Source: Wuchereria bancrofti (taxonomy: Eukaryota > Nematoda > Chromadorea > Rhabditida > Onchocercidae). From it: a stretch of 64,000 nt of DNA. The stretch covers positions 3,794,163 to 3,858,162 of the forward strand of contig SSBO01000009.1 in the NCBI GenBank assembly GCA_005281725.1, written 5' to 3'. Positions 49,159 through 59,886 of this stretch are shown piece after piece. Position 1 is the stretch's first letter. The number at the start of each line of letters is the position of its first letter. The position numbers and the translations under genes are program-made. The notes under the pieces were generated by a model. The model had not been told where the DNA came from, searched no databases, and saw only the letters and a list, made by a program, of their open reading frames with translations.

Positions 49159-52100
49159 TCACAAAATTCCTCGGATTTTAATATTCTTGCAGGTGTTAAA
49201 CATTGCGCCAATTATTGTCTCTGAGTCGATGCCAGCATTACACAAATTAGCAAACACGTACGTGTACTTTAGAGTGTATGGGTTCTGTAAAAAAAAAAAG
49301 GAACGCTTAGATAAGCCATCGATGATCAAAAGTGATAACATAAGTTCATCACTTCCAGATGAAATTTTTATTATCCTAAGCAGTCCTATATTAAGTCCTT
49401 AATTTGAAATTACGTTTTCTTTTTACTGGTTTATGGAATATTATGCATTATATTGATCTTTTATATCTGTTTTTAATAATTATGTGCTACATTTACTTTC
49501 ACTAATATTTATTTCCTTCTTTTCTGAAGACAGTAAAAAGTAATGTGAAAATGATTGGGATAGCCAAGGCATTGGCTCAGGTTTTAAGGGTAAATATAAT
49601 AAAGAGAAAAAGGAAAGAAGCATACTTGACCAAAATGGAAGCACATTTGGTGAAATGCTTTGATCACAGTATCGAAACAGTGTAACGAATTTATTGTTGG
49701 TGATGATGAATGCATGAAATGAGAATATGACTGATGTGGTACTATGGTCCATATCAATGACTTCATAAATGTTTCAAGGTATGATCGTTTCTGAAATAGA
49801 GATTCTCTTTGATTAGCATTTGTACTTTCGATATAAGTTTGAAATTCTAATTTTAAATTTCGGAAAGAAATAAAAGCTTAAATAACTTATCATCGTCAGT
49901 TTTTGGATTTTATGCTGCAAAGCTCTTCGTTCGGCTTGTGTTTCTGCTTCGTTCAATTGTCTCTCCAGTGTTCGAAAGTAAATTTCACGTGAAGGCCAAG
50001 AAGTTGATTCTTTACTTTCAACAGCCATCTATAAAAAATGACTAAAATATGTTTTATACAACTTATATAAGATCTAGCAAAAATATTGCTACTGACTAAG
50101 AAAATATACTCATATTTTGAAACAACTTAAACAATACAATGCACTAAAAACAGGCTAATTTTAAATGTTATGATATTCAAATGCTTAGATAATGGACTTA
50201 GCTTGATACTCATAAGATAAAGGAAGATGCTCCGTTTGTTTTCTTTTTTTTAATCAGTTTATATTGAAAAATATTTTTTATAAAAGACTTTTCCTTTTGG
50301 TCAGTTTATATTGAAAAGAAAAATAAGCTAATTCTCACTAGATACTAGCCTAAACAATATTAATCTCGCAACCAGAAACAAGATTAAAGTATCAGCCGAT
50401 TAATTCTAAAAATTCATTTTATCAGTCATTCAAAAATTATATACCAGATCATCATCAGTATTTTTAATAACAGCTCTTTTGTAGCCTAAATAATAAGCCA
50501 CGTAATCCTGAGCAATTTTCAAATCACCGTAGTGCATTACATGACTCGTGTTTGTTTTTTGTTTTACAATCTCGAATTGAGAAGCTAAAGTTTCACGGCT
50601 CAAATCTTCCTGTAAACAAAAAAAGAGAGAAGAAATCAAAAATCGCTCTAGCAACTGAAATAAAATTTAACTTTTTTTCAAGCTGAGTTTAAGCTCTTTA
50701 AGAAACAGTGCTTTTCTAATTTGAAATAGGTGAAAACAAAGCATATATGAAAAAAAATAATGCAAAAATTTCTTGCAGGCAAATCAAATGCTATTTGCTA
50801 TTTAAAATCAGTAGAAGGGTTATTTCTTCAAATAAAATTCTCAACAGTTGCGAAAACATTCAGACAAGACAATGTTTCATCTTGCCATTCTTTCAATTTA
50901 TTTTTATTCAAATCATAGTGGTCATTTTGGGTTGATGTTTGTAAATATATAAAACTGTTATCCACTTTTGTCTACACTTATCAAATATACAAACTGAAAG
51001 ACATTTTTACTAGCTAATATTTAAGTTCTTCAACTAAAATATTTTTGTAACGAATATATAAAAAATCATATTTACTTAAATTACTAGGAACAGACAAATC
51101 AGTATGGAAAAGAATTGTTTTGCCTTTACTCAAACCTTTTCAGAATTGACAATCCAATTTATGGAAAAACAGTCGCCGAGGCAAGGCAATTTCATTTTAT
51201 TATCGCAATAGCAACCCCAAGAACTTTCATGCGAATTCGCCGCTGTTACCGCATAAACTGCAATAATTTGCAATGATTTATATCAGATTTGCAAGCAATG
51301 ATAAGTTCAAGAAAGATCATCAGAACTATTTCATTATAGCCTAAGTTATGGTTACAGGCTTTTAATGCTAATGGCTAAGCTAACTTGACAATTTCATTCT
51401 CTTAATAGCACTAACCATCAATATTTTTGGGTAGAACTTTTGCGAACATTGAGCCACTTTCGCATGCTTCCATATAAAATACAAGCCTTCCGAACTTTTT
51501 CAATTTATGCATTCGTTTCAGTACATCATTTAAATCTTTAACAGTTAGCTGAAATAATAAACACTTAGTATTTACATTACTAATTTAAAATTGATCTACC
51601 GATAAATACTGTTGGAAGATTGTTATCCAAAAATTCAGCAATGGACTTACCATAGAATCTGGGAAACATACTACTCCAACACCTCCATGGTCAGTGAAAT
51701 ATACAAATATGTGATCGTAATGAGTGCTTTCGACTACTTTACTGCTACCACCTTTTACCGCTGTTTTATTTCCACTTAAAACTGCTAAGAAATTTTCCGA
51801 AGTGACGTAAATTCCGGAATAGTCGATTTTAACACCTGCATAAACGTCTTTACCACCAGGCACATTATATATTTTCCCTGGATATGGATTCCTGAAAAAG
51901 TCTTTTCGTTAGATGAAGAAATTTTGTGACTGTGTTAGCGTTTTCTAGTAATTTTTTGAAGTTCTTTCAGATTTTCAGTTCATATCAACCAGTTAGTGCA
52001 ATTGATAAAGAAATGAAACGGTCTACTAGTTTAATCGATTAAATTGAAAGCTAACCATTAATGTTTGCTCATCATTTGCTTCTAGTGGAACAAATTGGCC

Positions 52101-52813
52101 AAAACTTACTTCTTATTATAAGCGATATCATCATACATCATTGTAATGATATTTTCTTTCGGAACACCGTGACTTCTAACAACGTGATATGCGTGACATA
52201 TGTCTGACTAGAAAGAGCCATATGATTTTGACACTTTGTGACACTACTTTAAGCTACAAAGTGGTTGTAGTTGAGAGTTTTTTGACTTTTAAAATACTAA
52301 ATTTATAGTTCGGGTAATTATGAACGAGAAAATGAATTCTGTGTCAGTGTTATGAATAGTTTTTGACTAAAAGTAAAGAAATACGTCTGTTACAGAAATT
52401 TTGAAAGTAAAATAATTTTGGACAGAAAGAAAAATTATTTAGAAGTTACTTGATGACGATAATTGTACCAGCCATTAGAACCGGCGATAAGTACGACCCA
52501 AGTTTTTCCGCTTCCGTGCAGTTTCCCTGATAACTCTTCATGTATGTTTTCAGCATTGGAAAATTTTGACATGAAATTAATTAATGAGGAGAATTCAATT
52601 TCTTATTTTTAAAAATAAACTTTCCTCTTACAAGATACTTGGACAGAATGCCAGGAATTATTACTTGAAAAAATGATATGAAATTGATAAAAAAATAAGA
52701 AAAAATGTTCGTTAAAAAATAAATGAAAGTATTAAAGACCGGAAATGTTTCAAGTTGATGCAGTACACAGATGTGAAAGCAAGAAAAGCGATCGCCACGC
52801 AGATCGATAACAT
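49159..52813 (-). CDS. LGMN: Legumain (asparaginyl endopeptidase, family C13)
   Basis: Minus-strand exons: 52813-52740 (ATG, signal peptide [18 protein letters not shown]), about 52560-52450 ([19 protein letters not shown]), 52207-52110 ([20 protein letters not shown]), 51891-51651, 51548-51416, 51257-51136, 50609-50445, 50028-about 49887, 49790-49626, 49284-49159 (TGA). The catalytic His lies in [11 protein letters not shown] and the catalytic Cys in [31 protein letters not shown] follows. The C-terminal part ([35 protein letters not shown]) matches the legumain prodomain, normally removed on acid activation. Legumain cleaves after Asn in lysosomes or gut lumen. Exons 3 to 8 and 9 to 10 agree in phase. 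The joins of exons 1-2 and 8-9 do not fit in phase with standard donor/acceptor sites and need transcript data. The residues after His read Gly-Gly rather than the usual Gly-Ala. Confidence 0.88.
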
Positions 52814-55353
52814 TTTCAGTGAATGTATTCTCCGCTAGCTTACCAGCAGATACCACCAGCACAAATACCACTCAAATGGGACTAAAGTTAAACTTGTGTC
52901 GATATTTATCAACTAAACAACCAACTTATCACTTCGCTATTATCAAAGGGAAGGAATAATCAATGAGATGAAATGTACTTCGAAATTCGTTCGTGCTTTT
53001 AGCTTTTTCCAGACATCAACAGCTGCTATTAAACAGAGCAGTGTTAACCGTACTTTTCAACATGACAATATCCCACTGCGCCATTCTTTGTCGTACCCTT
53101 TTCTGGTTGACACGCTAAAGTGAATGAACACTTAGTGGTCATTCGTTCGTCGTTTCAGGTAAAGCGCAATCAGATTCAATTTAATTAGTGAAGATAGGAG
53201 TAAAATGTGCGCCTGTGGCAAAACTCTTTTACATGCTTGTCAGATTTATCATTGATTTTTTCGCTTCATTCCTTTTAAGTAAGTGACATTGAATCATACT
53301 TCAGCCCTTTCTATTTTTTAATTCAAGTATTAGTCTTTCATGAATTTAGCAAAATGTGTATTTCAAGTATGCAGAGCCACTAAAGCAACTTCTTTATTTC
53401 AGCAATGTTAGATTTTAGGATTTATTAAATATATCATTCTTTTACCGATTATCACTATTTTCAAGATTCATATCAAAAAATCTTCAAAGGAAAAAATTTG
53501 AACCGAAGGTTTTATTGAAAAATTATTACAAAAGCAGATGTTAAAAAGGCATAATCTACAAATGCTGAAGGTAATATCTGTTTCAGAGGATACATCAGGA
53601 GATTGATGTGAGTCATCATTAGCATAATGTCAGTAAGTGTGAGTTAAACAGGTTGTTGTAAAAATGAACAATGATGAGATGTAAGAGGTCTGACCAAACA
53701 TTTAATGAAGACTGAAAATTGATCTTTAATCTGATGTTTTATATTCATTGTTGATCTTTGTAAATATGCAGAGCTCTGCACTGACTTGCAAACAAATCCA
53801 CAATTAAGAAATTTTTTGACCCTAAAAACCCGCTATCTTACAGTTCTATATAAGTTGTCTATGCATGCATCAAATATGCGGTGATGATAGTAGATATTCC
53901 TTAATGAGACATTTTAAGTGGATCTAATTATCATCATTCACTAGTTAGTATTTGAAATACTTCAGCTGAACCATATGCACTCAGCCATACTTATCCAGTA
54001 TTTTGTGTACCCTGCTGTGAAGTACCCTTTTTGGTACTTCATGCTTTCCAGATGGTAACCTTTAACCTTTACATTTCTCCCTTACAACGATGAATGTTTG
54101 TTTTATTTGTCGTCTAGTTTATCACATATCAAATTTTGGCATGCGTTTTTTTTGAATAAATTTGAAATAAAAAAACAACAAATTGAATCTAAATTTTTAT
54201 TGAAGTATGAATTGTATTATATTAAAACGACAAGTAAAGTCTCAGTTTGTTTCTGCGTGAACTCATAAACTGATAAAGTGTACGCGTAAGAATGCATTAC
54301 ACTTCATGCAATAATAACAATGACAAATATCTATACAGTAAGCTTTACGTAGGAAGGATTATGCAAATTTTGGGTGATAAAGAAATGATAAGCATCTATA
54401 AGAGCTAAATTTCTTGAAACTTTCTGCATTTTCCGCATACGAAATTTTGTCTCATCAATTTAAAGTGAAAATTCCAACATTTGAAATTTTTATTCTCTTC
54501 GTAGCAGTGTGAGTATGTACTGCTTTGCACATCTATTGCTATATATAAAATCGATGAATAATTAATCAAACATTAAAAGAGAAGGAAAGAAAAAGATCCC
54601 TAATGCAAAGAATTACACCTCAATTTTGTAATTATCTTCCAGGTGAAGCTGGAAGTTTTTTCACGAAATTTTTCACGAAAAGTGAAGGAACAGCTAAGTC
54701 TTTTTGCTAAATGAATTCATTCCTAATTTAAAAGTGACGATAGAAATTTCAATACATCTTTCTAACATATGTACAAATTACATTTCCATTCGATTTAAAA
54801 AAAAAAAGAAAAGATAAAATATGGAAGCAAACAAATGGCAATGAGATTTGATCTCTGTAAGATATAAAATCATACAAATTACGCACGAATAATAATAAAC
54901 TAATTGCTGTACATAAACAAGAAAACAGAAAAAATTTGCATGGGTAAATTCACACAAATTGAGGTATTTTTCAAAATAAAAGTAAGTGTTTATTTATAGT
55001 TTATATTTAAATAGCGTAAGAATCTTCTGGATGAATTACATTTCCGGAAATAACTATTCCATAGTTTCGAATAAGATTTCCCTGTTTTTTTGGGCCTCAA
55101 ATCTTGGGAATTAGATAAATTAACGATGTATTTTTTTAAATACAAGTAGTTCGAGCAAAAAGTACTGTATATCATCACAATAATAATAACAATGAAATAT
55201 TTCAACATCACACAGCAGATTTTTTGAAAAGGAAACAGCACCTCCTTCCAATGCATTTTAATTTCATAGATCTGAAGAGAACGATTCACCAAGATTGCTG
55301 TTAAAGATAGTCGATAGTTGTACATTAAGGACATTAAAGACGGTAGTTGAATT
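52814..55353. other. Intergenic, upstream of legumain
   Basis: No recognised exon. It presumably carries the legumain promoter just above 52813. A 114-codon minus frame (55334-54990) has one hydrophobic stretch (YFIVIIIVMIYSTFCSNYLY), but at this base composition one such frame is expected by chance. Confidence 0.45.
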
Positions 55354-55779
55354 TTGCATAAAAATCAAATTAGATCAAACTATCACTTCTGTAGTGATAA
55401 TGTTCCTTTTGATTCTTTTGCTATCGCTCAGAGCACAGTGTTGGGGAATTTATATAATTTCAAAAAATTTCTAAGAGATGCTGTTCCTGTTTCATTTAAA
55501 AACGGCAATAAAATCAATGAGATCAATGCACGTATAATTCATACTACAGAAGCTCTTTTCGTCGCCGGTTTTCAAAAGAGAGACGGGAAAGAAAACTTTA
55601 AACTTTTTCCGGTAAAATGGGTGTACTGTAACCCTGATAGTGCCGTACTGCTTTGTTATACATATGTGGTGTTATACAATCACTGCGAGCATAAATTATA
55701 TCTGCTGCTTGATATTTGTGCTTTGAAATTTTCGATCTATGCAGACAACACAGTACACGTTTCCAACTCTAAAAATTGA
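55354..55779 (+). CDS. Hypothetical 141-residue single-exon ORF
   Basis: An uninterrupted ATG-to-TGA frame of 141 residues, longer than any coding exon in the window. With stop codons expected roughly every 12 codons, a chance run this long is unlikely (my rough estimate is under 0.1 per window). The coding stretch looks less AT-rich than its flanks. It has mixed composition (KRDGKENFKLFPVKWVYC, a Cys/Tyr/Leu-rich C-terminus), no signal peptide and no motif I recognise. It lies in the gap between legumain and Frizzled on the opposite strand to both. It could be a nematode-specific gene, an exon of one, or a relic of transferred or transposon DNA. Confidence 0.4.
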   Translation: MHKNQIRSNYHFCSDNVPFDSFAIAQSTVLGNLYNFKKFLRDAVPVSFKNGNKINEINARIIHTTEALFVAGFQKRDGKENFKLFPVKWVYCNPDSAVLLCYTYVVLYNHCEHKLYLLLDICALKFSIYADNTVHVSNSKN

Positions 55780-56270
55780 TAAACTATTGAATTAAAATTT
55801 GAAAAATTACGGTGTGCAGAGAAAAGAAATTAAGTGATAACAACGAGTATTTTAATTAACTTATTTACATTTTCTTGTCAATTAGTTAGGCTACAATTGT
55901 AATAACTATCTTAATGGTGTAAAAAATTTTGATAAACACTAAAAATATTTGAAACTATTCGAGAACATTCCTTCTCTCTTAAACTGTTAATTAATCAATA
56001 CAAGCATAATTAATTTGCTACTCCGAACTCATATCATCATTTTCATATTGGATTGTGCTTCTATTGCTGTGAAAAAATATAATATTTCATAAAAGAATTT
56101 TTTTAAAAACTATTGGCTTTAACGATTTTGAATATTTCGACTAAAAAGTTCTTTTTTTTTGCAATGTTTTTAAATGACATATAGTAAACTTTGAAGGAAA
56201 GTCTGTTTGTCTCATTTTTCAGCAATCAAATTGTGATAATGAAGACGAATCAGTCAAAAAGAACAAATCA
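55780..56270. other. Intergenic, 3' side of the Frizzled gene
   Basis: A small minus-strand stretch at about 56070-56024 (acceptor TTTTCACAG, then NRSTIQYENDDMSSE and a stop) could be an alternative last exon of the Frizzled gene, but I could not join it in phase to the preceding exon. Confidence 0.35.
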
Positions 56271-59200
56271 TCAGCTGATAAAGACCTGAATTGTTTTTCT
56301 CGAAATGATCCAAACACCTGAAGTCCAACCAATAACAAGCATCGATGCACTTTTTATCAATGCTAATAATGTAAATGTGTCCGCTGGAAAAGTGATTACA
56401 TAATATCAATCATTCCTACTAATTTTTTCAAAATTTTAACCTGAAATGTAGAAAGCATCTCATGAAAAGAATTGAAGTAACTGAATAAATTACATTGATT
56501 AAAGAGTAATTCTTGCTAAATGGTAAAAACAGCAACAATTCTTGCTTACCTTGTTGGTCGAATTGTTCTGCGCAATTACATAGTTGGGATCGTTCCCACA
56601 ACGGGCGATAATGTTGCTCATAGGATAGTACCATAAGGACAAATATAGCTGGTACTATGTAGAGCACCGAGAAGATACCAATTTTAGACATAAGTTGCGT
56701 CATTTTCGACGTATTGTCACCACCCGGATGGTGTTTCTGCATTAGGGAACGTATCCGCCATAGATTAAAGAAGCCGACAACCAAGAAGCACACACCGATG
56801 ATAAGATATATTGTTAGTGGAGCTGAATGCATCATTATTATTGTATTAATAATGTTCTCCGCTGCTAATGCGAATTATTTAGCATTTGAGATTAGTTCTC
56901 CATTAATATTCCTATTATTTAATTTACAAAATGTGCAATTGAAAATCAGTCTCTGAAAGAGCTTACCAAAAACGAAAGTTTTGAGATAATCGACGTTGGT
57001 ATTGCCAACATAACAAATTCCACTTAATGGATCACCATCTACAGCACCGAAAATTAGTACCGCGATCGTCTGGGTAGCAGGTAGGGACCAAGCAATGAAA
57101 TGGAAATAATTTGCGTAGCTCGCAATCGCTTCACTTGACCATTTGCTAGCCGCTGCTAGGACCCATGTTAAGGAAAGAATAACCCACCAAACCGATCCAG
57201 CCATTCCGAAGAAGTAGATTAGAAGGAAAATCTAAAATGAATAATGAGCTTTGTGAGAAGCTCCCTGCGAAAATACTAAATCTATAAATAGTGTGTGCTC
57301 TACACATTTAAATTACAAGCGGTAATGTCGCATGAAGGCGTCTTCATGCATACTTGTCTGATGCAGTGAAGTAAATCAGAATGTTAAACTTTTCTTACCA
57401 GCTGACAAAGATTCATCTGCTGATCATTAGCTTTTATTGTCGTTGTGTCACATGCAATATATTCATGTCCATAGATGATACGAATGATAAATCCTATTGA
57501 TACCATCAATTGGCAGAAAGCTAACAGAAATATCGGCCGTTCTGGATATTGGAAACGTTCCATTTCTATCAAAAATGTTAACACAGTGAACGCTGATAGT
57601 ATAAAGCAGGTTCCAGACCTGTAAAATATTCTACGATATACATTACATATTTATCTCCCTCACTTAATCATATCACAATAGAATATCTATCTCTCTTTTA
57701 GTGCGATAATAGAGATTGTAATAACGACTGTTTGTAATGATTGATATGCTCATATTAAAGATATAAACACAAAATTATCCGCTATTCATAATTATTATCA
57801 TCCGTGCTGAGTTGTAATTTTATAGAAGACAGTAGATATAAATAAATCAACAGACCATGTAGTAATCCAAGCCGTTAGAAATTTTTGATCTTTGAGACTC
57901 TGTTCCGGACTATGACATGGATATAGACATCCGGAAACATTGGCAACACTCGCTGGACTGCCCAAAACATTGAAGAACGGTCTACTGCATCGGCATTTAC
58001 ATTCACCCTCAATTGTATTGATACCAATGATAGGATAATTTGGATGACGATTTCGTATGGAAGAAGTAATTCCAGACTGAAGGAAAATTACGATAAAGAT
58101 AAGCTTATTAAATTAAAATATGAAATTTACCCTAGGGCACGATTCAGGTTTTGGCGAAGTCAGTCGAAAAAGGCTGCCAATTAGAGAGATGAAAAAACTT
58201 TTCAAATTTAAGCTTAAACAGAAAAAATAACTTTCAAGAATATAAATTGCAAATTTGACTTCTGTCCTCTATTGTAGTTTTAATTATGACTTGAAATATC
58301 AAAAATTAATATTTGTAACTAAGAAGCATTCAAAATGCTTCTTTTTGAAGGAAAGATATAATGCATACAGCAGTTTCTTTGACGATTTAGTAACAACAAT
58401 TGGTAAAATGATATTGGAACAGAAGAAAGTAATCTGATATGGTCTTTCTGCAACAGGAAAAGTCTTTACAGCACACTTACATCGGTGGGATCCAAAATAC
58501 TTGGATCGGGAGTATCCGGTGGAGCGGCACAAATATTCCCTGTCGTCTGCTGCTCGTTTATCCTTGGCAACTGCTCACAACTTAATGTTATGGGCCATTT
58601 GAAACCATATTGCTGCATCAGTGGACTACAACGCTTCTTTGCTTCCAGACAAACCTAAAACCATTGTGATAATTTAAGTTAAATTTAATGCATTGATTCT
58701 CTCTGCTAGATGAAATTTACGACAAACTATAATTAATAATTTAATTCAACTGAATTGTAATTCGTGTTGATTAATTGCTTCATAATATAATTTATTAATT
58801 TCAATTGGTAACGCATTCAGTTACTCATCTGTTTAAACGATGACGATTTTAAAACAAACTATGATATCAAATTTTGAAATGTAACTCTACATGAAACAGT
58901 CTGCCTAAAACTAAGCAGTTTTCATAATCAAATCTGTGAGAATTAATTCTTATCGAAGAATTGTTCAAAAGAAAAGAGAACTTACTTCCATGCAAGGCAT
59001 CACCATTTTTTCGTAATTATCTTGGCATATCGGTGTATACATTGCACAGAGAAAAAATTTAAGATGTTTATAACAACCGACCTGTAAAGATTGAAGTGAC
59101 ATTTTCTCTTCTATTTTGCATGTTTTTTCAATCTAAATTCACATCTTTGTTTAAATAAAATTTTCATGACGAAATGCTTGAAAATTTGTCACCAATTTGT

Positions 59201-59715
59201 ATTATTTCTTTTATTGGTATTAGTCTAACAAAGATAGAAATATTTTGAATGAAAAAGTATGTAATACAACAGTTGTGGTGTTTGACATATATTTTATAGG
59301 AATGGAAGTAATCCGAAATAGCGAGAGATAGAATAGAAATAGTTCACCTCCACAAGAGGATAAAATTGATGGACTTCAAGGCCAGCTTCTTCTTGTTTTT
59401 CGTGACCATAACTGTTTGGATACCTAGTCATATTGTAGCCAATGCCTGCATATTCACTTTCGATGAAAACAGTTTGAAAAGTATTGTAAAGTCATCTTCC
59501 ATGGCAAAACTATTTCCTCCAACAGAGAATTTCAAAGCAATTGAAGTTCTTTAAAAATGTCCTATTAAACCGAATCATCCATAAATCTCAATTTCGTATT
59601 AATAATTACCTTTACAAAGAGGTATGGTAATGGTTTCACATCTTTGTGTCCCTCCAATAATTTGAAGTTGAATTGATAATGATAACATCACCAGGTAATG
59701 ATACATTTTCATCAT
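56271..59715 (-). CDS. Frizzled Wnt receptor, Fz5/8 (cfz-2)-like
   Basis: Nine minus-strand exons fit perfectly in phase to 521 residues: 59715-59610, 59445-59348, 59081-58986, 58654-58481, 58076-57856, 57618-57399, 57231-56967, 56822-56550, 56383-56271 (TGA). A signal peptide precedes a cysteine-rich Wnt-binding domain with all ten cysteines ([55 protein letters not shown]). Seven membrane spans follow, with [44 protein letters not shown] and [11 protein letters not shown]. CSPLMxQYGFxWP is typical of Fz5/8. The tail ends KTIQVFIS: the Lys-Thr of the Dishevelled-binding KTxxxW motif is there but the Trp is not. Dropping one G after CAG would open a different tail ([14 protein letters not shown]). 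M1 and M2 are adjacent ATGs. The start is only 75 bases from the stop of the upstream same-strand gene. Confidence 0.92.
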
Positions 59716-59790
59716 TTTTAAGATATAATTAGCATGAAATTTTAATGAGGGTTAATAGCTCGTTATTTAGCACAATTTCTGCCTTTTATT
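59716..59790 (-). promoter_or_regulatory. Very short same-strand intergenic gap (possible operon)
   Basis: Only 75 bases separate the predicted TAG of the upstream exon (59791) from the Frizzled ATG (59715), both on the minus strand. Nematode operons have gaps of about this size and resolve the messages by trans-splicing. The inference depends on the upstream exon being real. Confidence 0.35.
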
Positions 59791-59886
59791 CTATTCATCG
59801 TAGCATTTAGGTAGGTCGTAGCAGTAGTGTAAGGTTAACTTCTTTGGTGTTGGTAGCTTCTTCTTCTTCTTTTCTTTTACAAATGC
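59791..59886 (-). CDS. Last exon of an unidentified gene
   Basis: A 32-codon minus-strand exon with a good TTCAG acceptor, in-frame from its first base, ending in TAG. It encodes AFVKEKKKKKLPTPKK then LTLHYCYDLPKCYDE: a lysine-rich stretch followed by a short tail with two cysteines. The sequence looks protein-like and differs from chance frames around it. I could not find further exons upstream, which may lie in large introns up to and beyond 64000. Product unknown. Confidence 0.4.
   Translation of the reverse strand, partial: AFVKEKKKKKLPTPKKLTLHYCYDLPKCYDE

Noticed and set aside
54990..55334. 114-codon minus-strand frame with a hydrophobic segment, head-to-head with the 141-codon ORF
   Set aside because: Hydrophobic stretches arise readily from T-rich DNA; length is within chance expectation and there is no recognisable motif.
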